Shown piece after piece: positions 33,474 through 42,758 of a DNA stretch of 64,000 nt. The notes under the pieces were generated by a model. The model saw only the letters and a list, made by a program, of their open reading frames with translations, did not search any database and was not told the origin of the DNA. The position numbers and the translations under genes are program-made. Each line of letters opens with the position of its first letter. Position 1 is the stretch's first letter. Source of the DNA: Streptomyces vilmorinianum (GTDB lineage: Bacteria > Actinomycetota > Actinomycetes > Streptomycetales > Streptomycetaceae); the NCBI RefSeq assembly GCF_005517195.1, contig NZ_CP040244.1, positions 5,784,001 to 5,848,000 on the forward strand, read 5' to 3'.

Positions 33474-33807
33474 GTCGCGTACAACGAGCCGGGGCGCTCC
33501 CGGGTTCCATTCCGGGGCATCCCAAATATTTTGCACGTACCCGTCAGTTGCCGTTGATGCGTCCGGAGGAGGGTCAGTGCGCCGATCTGCGGAGAAGTCT
33601 CGCAGCTCGCGGCAAGGTGGTGCGTAGCGGCGCATACGCCCGGCGCGTAGCCGTGGCGGACGCGCTCCGGAGGACGTTGCAGGGACAGTACCGGGTCCGG
33701 ATGCAAGGCGGCGCACCGGCCCTTCTCCGAAGGGGAAGTGGTCCGGCGCGAGCACTGGACGCGGGCACGGATCGGCAGTTCCCTGACATACGGGGGGATG
33801 CGGGCGC
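33474..33807. other. Divergent intergenic region (334 bp) between SprT-like gene and methyltransferase
   Basis: No gene supported. An AT-rich patch at 33520-33536 (AAATATTTTG on plus) is the likeliest promoter zone for the leftward gene. The remainder is GC-rich without clear repeats. Confidence 0.5.
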
Positions 33808-34608
33808 ATGTACACGGGGGCTGTCGACCAGGCACTGATTGGGGCGCTTTCCATGACACCTACGCTCGTCCCGCACCACCCCGCGCGCGACTGGGCCGAG
33901 ATCCAGGAGCGCATGCTCGTCCCGCTCTACGAGGCGGTGTACGACCGTCTCGACGTGGGTCCGCGCTCCCGGGTCCTCGGGCTCGGGTGCGGGTCGGGGC
34001 TCGCGCTGCTGATGGCGGCCTCGCGGGGTGCGCGGGTCACCGGCGTGGACCGGGACCACGCGCGCGTGGAGCTGGCCCGGGAGCGGCTGCCGGAGGGTGC
34101 GGGGCACGCGGTCGTCGAGGGCGACCCGGCGGACGCCGGGGATCCGTCCCGTACACCGTCTCCGTACGACGTGATCACGGCCTTCCATGCCTCGGCGGGG
34201 CTCGGGGCGGCGCTGGCGGCCGTCACTCCCCTGGCTCAACGGGGCGCGGCGGTCGTTCTCGCGGACTGGGGGCCGCCCGAGCGGTGCGCGACGGCGTCGG
34301 TGCGGCGGGTGGCGGTGCGGCTGGCCGGGTGGCGTCCGGCGCCGGCCGAGGACCTTGAGGGTGTGGTGGCGGGGGCGGGTCTGATTCCGGACGGTTCGGG
34401 CCGGGTGTCGTGTCCGTTCGGGTACGCGGACACCGACAGCGCGGTGCGCGGGCTGCTGTCGACGGGCGACTTCGACGCGGCGATCCGTGCGACGGACCTG
34501 TCCCAGGTCGAGAAGGAGATCATGGAGGCGCTGGATCCGTATGTCCGCGGGGACGGGACGGTGTGGATGCCGAACGTCTTCCGGTATCTGATCGCCCGCG
34601 TCCCCTAA
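33808..34608 (+). CDS. SAM-dependent methyltransferase of unknown substrate
   Basis: A 266-residue class I methyltransferase. The SAM-binding glycine motif is VLGLGCGSGLALL, followed by an acidic strand end (VTGVDRDH) and a motif near 'YDVITAFHASAGL'. The start at 33808 is preceded by a GGGGGAT purine run; an internal ATG at 33853 is also possible. It is monocistronic with a strong shared terminator before ffh. Small-molecule methyltransferase is the most likely class, but no substrate can be given. Confidence 0.8.
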   Translation: MYTGAVDQALIGALSMTPTLVPHHPARDWAEIQERMLVPLYEAVYDRLDVGPRSRVLGLGCGSGLALLMAASRGARVTGVDRDHARVELARERLPEGAGHAVVEGDPADAGDPSRTPSPYDVITAFHASAGLGAALAAVTPLAQRGAAVVLADWGPPERCATASVRRVAVRLAGWRPAPAEDLEGVVAGAGLIPDGSGRVSCPFGYADTDSAVRGLLSTGDFDAAIRATDLSQVEKEIMEALDPYVRGDGTVWMPNVFRYLIARVP

Positions 34609-34638
34609 AGGCGGGCGTAGGCGGGCGTAGGCGGGCGC
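34609..34638 (+). repeat. 10-bp direct repeat after the methyltransferase gene
   Basis: Three copies of GCGGGCGTAG (the last with two changes) follow the stop codon directly. No function is apparent. Confidence 0.6.
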
Positions 34639-34651
34639 GGCCCGGGAGCGA

Positions 34652-34692
34652 AAAGGGGCCCGGGGCGGTTTCACACCGCTCCGGGCCCCTTT
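34652..34692. terminator. Bidirectional terminator between methyltransferase and ffh
   Basis: Eighteen-bp arms with a single mismatch (34652-34669, 34675-34692) and a 5-nt loop, flanked by A-run and T-run ends (AAAAGGGG / CCCCTTT), serve both convergent genes. Confidence 0.9.
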
Positions 34693-34704
34693 CGCGTGGA
34701 CCGA

Positions 34705-36258
34705 TCAGCCCATGAACTTCTTGAACTCGTCGGGGAGCTCGAAGTCGCCCGGGCCCTGGCCGGCCGCCGGGAGGCCGAACGCGCCGCCCTGCTGGGCCTG
34801 CTCGCGGCGGGCCGCGGCGGCCTGCTCCTCGGCCTTGCGCTTCATCGGGTTGCCGCTCTTGCGCTTGCCCTTGGCCTGCTTGATCTGCTTCTTCTGCCGG
34901 CCGGGGCCGCCGCCCATGCCGGGGATCCCGGGCATGCCCGGCATGCCGCCGCCCTGGGCCATGCGGGACATCATCTTGCGGGCCTCGAAGAACCGCTCGA
35001 CCAGGCCCTTGACGGCGCTGACCTCGACGCCCGAGCCCTTGGCGATACGGGCGCGGCGCGAGCCGTTGATGATGGTGGGGTCCTGGCGCTCGCCGGGGGT
35101 CATCGACTTGATGATCGCGGCCGTGCGGTCGACGTCCCGCTCGTCGATGTTGTTGATCTGCTCCTTCATCTGCGCCATGCCGGGGAGCATCCCGAGCAGC
35201 TTGCTGATGGAGCCCATCTTGCGGACCTGTTCCATCTGGGCGAGGAAGTCGTCGAGCGTGAACTCCTGGCCCTTCTTGGACGCCAGCTTGGAGGCCATCT
35301 TGGCGGCCTCTTCCTGGCTGAAGGTCTGCTCGGCCTTCTCGATGAGCGAGAGCATGTCGCCCATGCCGAGGATGCGGGACGCCATGCGGTCCGGGTGGAA
35401 CGCGTCGAAGTCGTCCAGCTTCTCGCCGTTGGAGGCGAACATGATCTGGCGGCCGGTGACGTGCGCGATGGAGAGCGCGGCGCCGCCTCGGGCGTCGCCG
35501 TCGAGCTTGGAGAGCACGACGCCGTCGAAGCCGACGCCGTCGCGGAAGGCCTCGGCGGTGTTGACCGCGTCCTGACCGATCATGGCGTCGACGACGAAGA
35601 GGACCTCGTCGGGGCTGACGGCGTCGCGGATGTCCGCGGCCTGCTGCATCATCTCGACGTCGATGCCGAGGCGGCCGGCGGTGTCGACGATGACGATGTC
35701 GTACTGCTTGCCGCGCGCGTACTCGATGGAGTCCTTCGCGACCTGGACCGGGTCGCCGACGCCGTTGCCCGGCTGGGGGCCGTAGAACGCGACGCCCGCG
35801 CGCTCGGCGACGACGCCGAGCTGGGTGACGGCGTTGGGGCGCTGGAGGTCGCAGGCGACGAGCAGCGGGGAGTGGCCCTGGCCCTTGAGCCAGAGGCCGA
35901 GCTTTCCGGCGAGGGTGGTCTTACCGGCACCCTGGAGACCGGCGAGCATGATCACGGTCGGGGCGGTCTTGGCGAACCGCAGGCGGCGGGTCTCGCCGCC
36001 GAGGATGCCGATGAGCTCCTCGTTGACGATCTTGATGACCTGCTGGGCGGGGTTCAGCGCCTGGGAGACCTCGACGCCGAGCGCGCGTTCCTTGACCTGC
36101 TTGATGAACGCCCGGACGACGGGCAGGGCGACGTCCGCCTCGAGCAGGGCGATACGGATCTCGCGCGCGGTGGCGTCGATGTCCGCCTCGGACAGGCGGC
36201 CCTTGCCCCGGAGGTTCTTGAATGTCGCTGCAAGGCGGTCGGAGAGGGTATCGAACAC
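34705..36258 (-). CDS. ffh: Signal recognition particle protein Ffh
   Basis: A 517-residue SRP54 GTPase. The N domain starts MFDTLSDRLAATFKNLRGKGRLSEADID. The G domain has GLQGAGKTTLAGKLG, DTAGRLGID and LSKLDGDARGGAALS. The Met-rich M domain (around residues 320-480) ends in a Gly/Met/Pro-rich stretch (GGGMPGMPGIPGMGGGPG) that binds signal sequences and 4.5S RNA. It targets nascent membrane and secreted proteins to FtsY, which is encoded about 7 kb away in this window. Confidence 0.98.
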   Translation of the reverse strand: MFDTLSDRLAATFKNLRGKGRLSEADIDATAREIRIALLEADVALPVVRAFIKQVKERALGVEVSQALNPAQQVIKIVNEELIGILGGETRRLRFAKTAPTVIMLAGLQGAGKTTLAGKLGLWLKGQGHSPLLVACDLQRPNAVTQLGVVAERAGVAFYGPQPGNGVGDPVQVAKDSIEYARGKQYDIVIVDTAGRLGIDVEMMQQAADIRDAVSPDEVLFVVDAMIGQDAVNTAEAFRDGVGFDGVVLSKLDGDARGGAALSIAHVTGRQIMFASNGEKLDDFDAFHPDRMASRILGMGDMLSLIEKAEQTFSQEEAAKMASKLASKKGQEFTLDDFLAQMEQVRKMGSISKLLGMLPGMAQMKEQINNIDERDVDRTAAIIKSMTPGERQDPTIINGSRRARIAKGSGVEVSAVKGLVERFFEARKMMSRMAQGGGMPGMPGIPGMGGGPGRQKKQIKQAKGKRKSGNPMKRKAEEQAAAARREQAQQGGAFGLPAAGQGPGDFELPDEFKKFMG

Positions 36259-36333
36259 GGCGGTCGCGGATCCTCGGTGTCGGGGGCGGGCGGACGGATT
36301 GCCCTCCAGGGTATCTGCCCGGTCGAAGTGCGT

Positions 36334-36378
36334 GCCCCCGCCCGCCGAATCCGCCTCCCGGACACGGCGGGCGGGGGC
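36334..36378 (-). terminator. Terminator hairpin after glnD
   Basis: Perfect 13-bp arms (36334-36346 and 36366-36378), all G/C, with a 19-nt loop. It starts 4 nt after the glnD stop. Confidence 0.8.
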
Positions 36379-36382
36379 TCCC

Positions 36383-38833
36383 TCAGCGCAGTGCGCCCTC
36401 CAGGGCCTTCGCCAGGTCGGCGGCCTCCTCGTCCGGGAGGAGGGAGCCGTCGGGGCGGGTCACGTACAGCGTGTCGACGGCGTTGGCGCCCAGGGTGGAG
36501 ACGTGGGCGCTCCTGACGCGGACGTCGGCGCCCTCCAGGGCGCGGCCGATGCGGTGCAGCAGGCCGGGCGCGTCCTGGGCGCGGACCTCGATGACGGTGG
36601 CGAGCCGGGAGTCGGCGGCGGCGACGGTGACGCGGGGCGGTGGGGCGGTGACGCCGCGCCGCCGGGGGTACGCGGCCTCGCGTTCGGCCAGGCGCGCGGG
36701 GATGTCCAGGGTGCCGTCGAGGGCCCGGACGAGGTCGGCGCGGAGCCGTGCGGCCTGGGGCAGGGAGCCGTATTCGGCGGCGACGCGCCAGTCGAGGACC
36801 AGGACGGCGCTCGCGCCGAGCTCGGTGGGGAGTTCGATGGCGCGCAGGTCCGCGGCCCGTACGGTCAGGCGGTGGAGGGCGAGGACGCCGGCCGCGGCGG
36901 GCAGGACGCCGGGCTGGTCGGGCAGGGCGATGAGGAGTTCGACGCCGACCGGTTCGGGTTCGCCGTCCTGCGGCTCGGCCTCGGGCTGGGTGTGCAGGGC
37001 GAGGACCGGTTCCCCGGTGCGCAGTGCCTCGATCGCGAGGCGTTCCTGTTCGGCGCTGGGTGCGGCGGGTTCGACCTCGGGTGCCGGTTCTCCGGCGAGG
37101 ACGGCCCCGACGCGTTTGACGAGGTCGGCGACGAGCGAGCCGCGCCAGGAGGACCAGGCGGCGGGGCCGGTGGCGAGGGCGTCGGCCTCGGTGAGGGCGT
37201 GGAGCAGTTCCAGGGTGCCCTGGGTGCCGACGGCGGTGGCGACGGCCTGGACGGTCGCGGGGTCGTCCAGGTCGCGTCGGGTCGCGGTCTCGACGAGCAG
37301 CAGGTGGTGGCGTACGACGGTGGCGATGACGGTGACGTCGGCGCGGTCGAAGCCGATCCGGGTGGCGACGTCGCGGGCGATGGTCTCGCCGGCCACGGAG
37401 TGGTCGCCGGGCCAGCCCTTGCCGATGTCGTGCAGGAGTGCGGCGACGAGCAGCAGGTCGGGGCGGCCGACGCGGCGGGTGAGCGAGGACGCGCGGACGG
37501 CGGTCTCGACGAGGTGCCGGTCGACGGTCCAGGTGTGGACGGGGTTGCGCTGCGGGCGGCAGCGTACGCGCTCCCAGTCGGGCAGGAGCCGGGTGATGAG
37601 GCCTTCGGCCTCCAGGGCCTCCCAGACGGGCACGGTGGGCTCCCCCGCGCCGAGCAGGGTGACCAGTTCCTCGCGTGCCTCGGCGGGCCACGGAACGGGC
37701 AGCGGTTTGGCGGCGGCGGCCAGCCTGCGGACGGCGTGCAGGGAGAGCGGGAGTCCGGACTGGGCGGCCGCGGCGGCGGCCCGCAGGGGCAGGACGGAGT
37801 CGCGTTCCGGTTTGGCGCTGAGGGCGAGGACGACCTCGCCGTCCATCTCCACCACGCCTTCGGCGAGCGGGGTGCGTTCGATCGGCGGCTTCGCGCCGCC
37901 GGAGCGGCCGCCGAGGATGGCGCGCAGGCGGGGGCGGGCGGAGCGTGCCTTGAGGACGCGGTTGACCTCGCGCCAGGTGACGTCGGTGGCGTACGAGATG
38001 ATCCGCGCGGCCTCGTACACCTCGCGCAGCAGGGTGTCGGCGTCCAGGAGTCCGAGCTCCTCGGCGACCGCGTCCTGTTCCTGGAGGGCGAGCCGGTCGG
38101 TGGCGCGTCCGGTGGCCAGGTGCAGGGCGTCGCGGGCGTCGAGGAGGCGGCGGCGGGCGCCGTCGAGGCCTTCGCGTGGCGCGTCGGCGAGCCAGGAGGC
38201 GGCGACGGCGCGCAGGACCTGGGCGTCGCGGAGGCCTCCCCTGGCCTCCTTCAGGTCGGGTTCGAGGAGGAACTGCAGTTCACCCATCCGTTCGGCGCGC
38301 TCGCGGCAGAGCGCGTCGAGTTCGGGGAGCCGCTTGGGTGCCTGGTTGCGCCAGTCGGCGAGGACGGCGGTGCGCAGTCCGGCGACGAGTCCGGCGTCGC
38401 CGGCGACGGGCCGGGCGTCGAGGAGCCCGAGCTGGACCTTGAGGTCGTCCCCGGCGGTCTTGCGGGCCTCGGCGGGGCTGCGTACGGAGTGGTCGAGGGC
38501 GAGGCCCAGGTCCCAGACGGGGTACCAGATCCGGTCGGCGATGGTGGCGATCGTGCCGGCGTCGGCGGTGCCGTCGTGCAGGAGGAGCAGGTCGAGGTCG
38601 CTGCGCGGGGAGAGTTCGCCGCGCCCGTAGCCGCCGACGGCGACGAGCGCCACCCCTCGTGGCGGCTGGGCGGCGGCGAACAGTCCGGTCAGCCAGTCGT
38701 CGGTGAGCCGGGCCAGCGCGGCACGGCGCGGCGGCCCGGACTGCGCCTTCTCGGTGAGAAGGCGCAGCCGGGCCGCCGCGTAACCGCTGGGTCCCGAGTC
38801 TTCCGCTTGCGTACTCGTGTCGAGGCTCGTCAC
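36383..38833 (-). CDS. glnD: PII uridylyl/adenylyltransferase GlnD
   Basis: An 816-residue bifunctional nitrogen-sensor enzyme. The nucleotidyltransferase motif is GGYGRGELSPRSDLDLLLLH (around residue 65), the HD hydrolase domain has LLLVAALLHDIGKGWPGDHS, and two ACT-like domains that bind glutamine lie at the C-terminus (LLIALPDQPGVLPAAAGVL; VIEVRAQDAPGLLHRIG). In Streptomyces it adenylylates GlnK. The GTG at 38833 has AAGGAG 7 nt upstream. It follows glnK by 25 nt, completing the amtB-glnK-glnD operon. Confidence 0.95.
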   Translation of the reverse strand: MTSLDTSTQAEDSGPSGYAAARLRLLTEKAQSGPPRRAALARLTDDWLTGLFAAAQPPRGVALVAVGGYGRGELSPRSDLDLLLLHDGTADAGTIATIADRIWYPVWDLGLALDHSVRSPAEARKTAGDDLKVQLGLLDARPVAGDAGLVAGLRTAVLADWRNQAPKRLPELDALCRERAERMGELQFLLEPDLKEARGGLRDAQVLRAVAASWLADAPREGLDGARRRLLDARDALHLATGRATDRLALQEQDAVAEELGLLDADTLLREVYEAARIISYATDVTWREVNRVLKARSARPRLRAILGGRSGGAKPPIERTPLAEGVVEMDGEVVLALSAKPERDSVLPLRAAAAAAQSGLPLSLHAVRRLAAAAKPLPVPWPAEAREELVTLLGAGEPTVPVWEALEAEGLITRLLPDWERVRCRPQRNPVHTWTVDRHLVETAVRASSLTRRVGRPDLLLVAALLHDIGKGWPGDHSVAGETIARDVATRIGFDRADVTVIATVVRHHLLLVETATRRDLDDPATVQAVATAVGTQGTLELLHALTEADALATGPAAWSSWRGSLVADLVKRVGAVLAGEPAPEVEPAAPSAEQERLAIEALRTGEPVLALHTQPEAEPQDGEPEPVGVELLIALPDQPGVLPAAAGVLALHRLTVRAADLRAIELPTELGASAVLVLDWRVAAEYGSLPQAARLRADLVRALDGTLDIPARLAEREAAYPRRRGVTAPPPRVTVAAADSRLATVIEVRAQDAPGLLHRIGRALEGADVRVRSAHVSTLGANAVDTLYVTRPDGSLLPDEEAADLAKALEGALR

Positions 38834-38858
38834 CCAGCAGCTCCTTAGTGCTCCGCGC

Positions 38859-39197
38859 TTACAGTGCGTCCGGTCCGCGTTCGCCCGTGCGGACCCGTAC
38901 GGCGGTCTCGACCGGCACGCTCCACACCTTGCCGTCACCGATCTTGCCGGTTCGGGCGGCCTTGACGACGACATCGATGAGCTGTTCGGCGTCGTCGTCC
39001 TCGACGAGGACCTCGATGCGGATCTTGGGGACGAGGTCGACGGTGTACTCGGCACCGCGGTAGACCTCGGTGTGACCGCGCTGGCGGCCGTATCCGCTGG
39101 CCTCGGTGACCGTGAGGCCCTGGACTCCGAAAGCCTGGAGGGCTTCCTTGATCTCGTCCAGCCGGTGCGGCTTCACGACTGCGGTGATGAGCTTCAT
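38859..39197 (-). CDS. glnK: Nitrogen regulatory PII protein GlnK
   Basis: A 112-residue PII protein of standard length. The N-terminus MKLITAVVKPHRLDEIKEAL, the T-loop with Tyr51 in RGAEYTVD (the modification site) and the C-terminal AARTGKIGDGKVWS (PII signature) are intact. It senses ATP/ADP and 2-oxoglutarate and gates AmtB. The ATG overlaps the amtB stop by 4 nt (ATGA). Confidence 0.98.
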   Translation of the reverse strand: MKLITAVVKPHRLDEIKEALQAFGVQGLTVTEASGYGRQRGHTEVYRGAEYTVDLVPKIRIEVLVEDDDAEQLIDVVVKAARTGKIGDGKVWSVPVETAVRVRTGERGPDAL

Positions 39198-40540
39198 GCG
39201 TCCACCTTCTTGTTCTCCGTAGCTGCCGGGGCGGGCGCGGCCGTGCTGCGCGAGGAGGCGCCGCCGCCGGCTCCGCTGAAGTCGTACGCGGTCTCGGCGT
39301 GCTCGACCTGGTCGATGCCGGAGACCTCGTCGTCCTCGCTGACCCTCATGCCCATCGTCTTGTCGATGATCAGCGCGAGGATCGCGGAGGCGATCAGAGA
39401 GTAGGCGAGGACGGCGAAGACGCCGATGGCCTGCTTGCCGAGCTGCTCGAGGCCGCCGCCGTAGAAGAGGCCCTTGGCGTCGGACTGGACGCCGCCGGTG
39501 GCGAAGAAGCCGACGAGCAGGGAACCGACGACACCGCCGACGAGGTGGACGCCGACGACGTCGAGGGAGTCGTCGTAGCCGAACTTGTACTTCAGGCCGA
39601 CGGCCATGGCGCAGAGGAGACCGGCGATGGCGCCGATGGCGATCGCGCCGAGCGGGGAGCAGGAGCCGCCGGACGGGGTGATGGCGACGAGGCCGGCGAC
39701 CGCGCCGGAGGCGGCGCCCAGGGTGGTGAAGGAGCCGTGGCGGATCTTCTCGTAGATCAGCCAGGCGAGCATGGCGGCGGCGGTGGCGACCTGGGTGTTG
39801 ACGAACATCACGGCGCCGACGCCGTCGTCGTTGCCGAGCCAGGAGCCGGCGTTGAAGCCGAACCAGCCGAACCAGAGCAGACCGGCGCCGAGCATGACCA
39901 GCGGGAGGCTGTGCGGGCGCATCGGGTCCTTCTTGAAGCCGACGCGCTTGCCGATGACGAGGATCACACCGAGGGCCGCGGCACCGGCGTTGATGTGGAC
40001 CGCCGTGCCGCCGGCGAAGTCGATGACGCCCATCTCGAAGAGCCAGCCGCCGGAGCCCCAGACCCAGTGGGCGACGGGGAAGTAGACGATCGTGACCCAC
40101 AGGGCGATGAAGAGGGCCCAGGCGGTGAACTTCACGCGGTCGGCGAGGGCGCCGCTGATGAGGGCGGGGGTGATGATCGCGAACATCAGCTGGAAGACGG
40201 CGAAGACGAACACCGGGATGGTGTAGCCGTCCCACAGCTGGTTGACGCCGATGCCGCTGAGGCCGACGTACTCGGACGACCAGCCGAAGAGGGAGGCGTT
40301 GTCGGTGCCGAAGGCGATGCTGAAGCCGTAGAGCACCCAGAGGATCGTGACGATCCCGAGGCTGATGAAGCTCATCATCAGCATGTTGAGGGTGGACTTG
40401 ACCCGGACCATGCCTCCGTAGAAGAAGGCGAGCGCCGGGGTCATCAGCATGACCAGGGCGGAGCAGATGAGCATGAACCCGGTGTTGGCGGCAGACAGCT
40501 CGGGGGCGTCTGCGGCCAGGGTCGTGATGGCTGGTGCCAT
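39194..40540 (-). CDS. amtB: Ammonium transporter AmtB
   Basis: A 448-residue Amt-family channel with about 11 membrane segments (NTGFMLICSALVMLMTPALAFFYGG; DFAGGTAVHINAGAAALG; the signature and central His residues are visible). It ends in a Ser/Ala-rich cytoplasmic tail. The ATG at 40540 has GAGGAG 6-7 nt upstream. It heads the nitrogen-starvation operon and lies about 100 bp downstream of a full GlnR box. Confidence 0.96.
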   Translation of the reverse strand: MAPAITTLAADAPELSAANTGFMLICSALVMLMTPALAFFYGGMVRVKSTLNMLMMSFISLGIVTILWVLYGFSIAFGTDNASLFGWSSEYVGLSGIGVNQLWDGYTIPVFVFAVFQLMFAIITPALISGALADRVKFTAWALFIALWVTIVYFPVAHWVWGSGGWLFEMGVIDFAGGTAVHINAGAAALGVILVIGKRVGFKKDPMRPHSLPLVMLGAGLLWFGWFGFNAGSWLGNDDGVGAVMFVNTQVATAAAMLAWLIYEKIRHGSFTTLGAASGAVAGLVAITPSGGSCSPLGAIAIGAIAGLLCAMAVGLKYKFGYDDSLDVVGVHLVGGVVGSLLVGFFATGGVQSDAKGLFYGGGLEQLGKQAIGVFAVLAYSLIASAILALIIDKTMGMRVSEDDEVSGIDQVEHAETAYDFSGAGGGASSRSTAAPAPAATENKKVDA

Positions 40541-40641
40541 CGGCGTCTCCTCGTCGTCGTGCGGCCTGTGCGGGGGCGGGGCCGGAAAGCGGCTTGGCCG
40601 TGAGGGGTGGCCGGTTATGGGCCAGAGGTTGGCGCAGCGCG

Positions 40642-40679
40642 GTTTCCGTCGATGCCGCACGATGTTTCGCCGCAGTGAC
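40642..40679 (-). promoter_or_regulatory. GlnR box upstream of amtB
   Basis: On the minus strand the order GTCAC-n6-GAAAC-n6-CGGCA-n6-GAAAC gives the exact 5-6-5-6-5-6-5 spacing of the Streptomyces GlnR operator, with three of four half-sites strong. It is centred about 120 bp upstream of the amtB start, and GlnR activates this operon under nitrogen limitation. Confidence 0.88.
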
Positions 40680-40689
40680 GAAGGGGTGG

Positions 40690-40733
40690 GGCGTGTTACG
40701 TGGCTGTGAACGGCTGGGTCACGGGGAGGTAAC
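40690..40733 (-). promoter_or_regulatory. Four 11-bp direct-repeat units upstream of the GlnR box (PHO box or second GlnR site)
   Basis: On the minus strand GTTAC, GTGAC, GTTCA and CGTAA recur at an exact 11-bp spacing (units 40723-40733, 40712-40722, 40701-40711, 40690-40700). This matches the PhoP direct-repeat format and also the GlnR half-site spacing. PhoP control of amtB is known in S. coelicolor; assignment of this site is inference. Confidence 0.65.
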
Positions 40734-40864
40734 GCGCGTACCGTGCCCGCAGGCTCGGGTCCGGACGCAGGCCGGCCGCGGCAGGGTCCCTGTGTCCTGG
40801 CGGCGGGGGAGCCGAGTCGGGCAGTGGGGGACGTCTGTCGCGGCCGGGGTTCTGGGGGTGCCGG

Positions 40865-42340
40865 TCAGACCGCCTCGGCGGTCTCGGGCAGCAGGGCGGT
40901 GAGCCGGTCGGTGAGCTGGACGACCTCGGCGACGTCGCGGAAGTCGCGGGCGGCGGTGTCGACGGTCTTGCGGAGCCGGTTGTTGACCCGCTCGGAGCGG
41001 ACGCTCCTGGCGACGCCGAGGGCCTTCTCGACCAGGGCGGCGGACTGCTCGGGCTCCCGCTTGAGGAGGTGCACCGTGGCCATGCCGATCAGGTTGAGTG
41101 CGTACGAACGCTGGTGCTCGGTGTCCTTCTCGAAGAGGGCGACGGCCCGCTCCATGACGGGTTCGGCGAGGGAGGCGTACGTCGGGGAGCGCCCGGCGAC
41201 ATAGGCGAGGTCCCGGTAGGAGTGGGAGTTCTCGCCGTTGAGTTCGGCCTCGGAGAAGAAGCGGATCCAGTCGGGCTCGGGCTCGCCGTCGAGGCCGACG
41301 TCGGCGAAGGTGTCCTCGGCCATCCGCACGGCCCGCTTGCACTTGGAGGGCTGCCCCATGTTGGCGTAGGCGCGGGCCTCCATCGCATACAGCATGGCCT
41401 GGGTGCGCGGGGTGGCGCAGTCGCGGCTGCCGTACTGGGCGAGGTGGATGAGTTCGAGGGCGTCGTCGGGCCGTCCGAGGTGGATCATCTGGCGGCTCAT
41501 GGAGGAGAGGATGTACGAGCCGAGGGGCTTGTCCCCGGCCTCCTTCGCGGCGTGCAGGGCGAGGACGAAGTACTTCTGGGCGGTGGGCTGCAGGCCCACG
41601 TCGTAGCTCATCCATCCGGCCAGTTCGGCCAGTTCGGCCGCGCATTTGAACAGGCGCTGGGCGGTGGCGGCGGGCTGTGGCTCCTGGAGCAGGTCGGTGA
41701 CCTCGTGGAGCTGGCCGACGACCGCCTTGCGGCGCAGTCCGCCGCCGCACTGGGCGTCCCACTGGCGGAACATCGCCGTGGTGGATTCGAGGAGGTCGAG
41801 CTCGGCGGGTGAGAGGCGGCCCGGGCGGCGGGTGTCGACGACCGGTTCGGGACGGTCGGGCTCGGCGGGCGGAGTGGGCACGAGCCAACGCTGCATGGGC
41901 TCGATGAGGGTGGGTCCCGCGGCGAGCGAAAGAGCGGAGCCGAGGAAGCCGCGGCGGGCGAGCATGAGGTCGCTGCGGGAGAACTCGCTGAGCAGGGCGA
42001 CGGTCTGGGGGCCGGCCCAGGGCAGGTCGACGCCGGAGACGGAGGGCGACTGGTGGGCGGTGCGCAGTCCGAGGTCCTCGACGGCCACGACCGCGCCGAA
42101 CCGCTCGGAGAAGAGCTCGGAGAGGATCCGCGGGATGGGCTCGCGGGGCTGCTCGCCGTCCAGCCAGCGGCGGACGCGCGAGGTGTCGGTGGAGATGTGG
42201 TGCGCGCCCATCTGGCGTGCCCTGCGGTTCACTTGCCGCGCCAGCTCGCCCTTCGACCAGCCGCTGCGCACGAACCACGAGCTCAGCTGCTCGTTGGGGC
42301 GCTTGCCGGCAGTCGTACCGTCTGCGCCGTTGCCGCCCAC
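40865..42340 (-). CDS. nsdA: NsdA-type negative regulator of differentiation and antibiotic production
   Basis: A 491-residue protein. Its position between amtB and a primase-like gene next to ftsY, and its sequence (KRPNEQLSSWFVRSGWSKGELARQVNRRARQMGAHHISTDTSRVRRWLDGE), match what I recall of S. coelicolor NsdA. The N-terminus looks helix-turn-helix-like; the C-terminal two-thirds is a helical TPR-like array with many A/L/Y positions. Loss of NsdA in S. coelicolor raises sporulation and antibiotic yield. The GTG at 42340 is chosen for a GGGGG run 7 nt upstream; GTG 42358 is an alternative. Confidence 0.88.
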   Translation of the reverse strand: MGGNGADGTTAGKRPNEQLSSWFVRSGWSKGELARQVNRRARQMGAHHISTDTSRVRRWLDGEQPREPIPRILSELFSERFGAVVAVEDLGLRTAHQSPSVSGVDLPWAGPQTVALLSEFSRSDLMLARRGFLGSALSLAAGPTLIEPMQRWLVPTPPAEPDRPEPVVDTRRPGRLSPAELDLLESTTAMFRQWDAQCGGGLRRKAVVGQLHEVTDLLQEPQPAATAQRLFKCAAELAELAGWMSYDVGLQPTAQKYFVLALHAAKEAGDKPLGSYILSSMSRQMIHLGRPDDALELIHLAQYGSRDCATPRTQAMLYAMEARAYANMGQPSKCKRAVRMAEDTFADVGLDGEPEPDWIRFFSEAELNGENSHSYRDLAYVAGRSPTYASLAEPVMERAVALFEKDTEHQRSYALNLIGMATVHLLKREPEQSAALVEKALGVARSVRSERVNNRLRKTVDTAARDFRDVAEVVQLTDRLTALLPETAEAV

Positions 42341-42758
42341 AGGAACGCCCCCATCCACGTCAATGCCTCTGTTGCGCGAACCCCTATCAGAATGCCGTGT
42401 GTTGCGGCGTTCGTCTGGAGCTTGCACTCCTTCGAACTGGAAAGCGGATTGCCTCCGGCATACCCGCGCGCGCAGTGAACTCCTGGGTTCGTGCACCGAA
42501 AGTAATCCTACGATCACCCCTCCGGCGAGGTCGATTCAAGAAACGCCACCATTCGCCACCCCTTCGGATGAACTCGCCTGCCGCTGAACACGATTCACTT
42601 GACATGCGACGAACCAGGGTCGGCGGAGTGGTGTGCGAGGAGGCGCGCGCAGCGGTCCGCACCACCTTGCCCACGGCCGCGCGCCACCCCCGGCGACGGA
42701 GCGTGACGGTGGGGCTCCGAGTCGTAACCACCGGCGCGTTCGACCCGTTGGAGGGGGC
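42341..42758. other. Divergent intergenic region (418 bp) between nsdA and the primase-like gene
   Basis: No gene supported. The stretch is less GC-rich than its surroundings, especially 42480-42610. A TTGACA at 42600-42605 on the plus strand has no clear -10 partner. The nsdA promoter must lie here, but I cannot define it. Confidence 0.45.

Noticed and set aside
33434..33838. 134-codon plus-strand frame across the gap between SprT-like and methyltransferase genes
   Set aside because: Poor codon use, many Arg/Ala residues, no binding site; it overlaps the methyltransferase start.
25757..33914. Many long plus-strand open frames opposite sip, trmD, rpsP and glnD genes
   Set aside because: They are antisense shadows caused by high GC3. 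Their products are Arg/Gly/Asp-rich without domains and their starts lack ribosome binding sites.
42600..42605. TTGACA as a promoter for the primase-like gene
   Set aside because: No acceptable -10 element lies 16-19 nt downstream, so I do not call a promoter.
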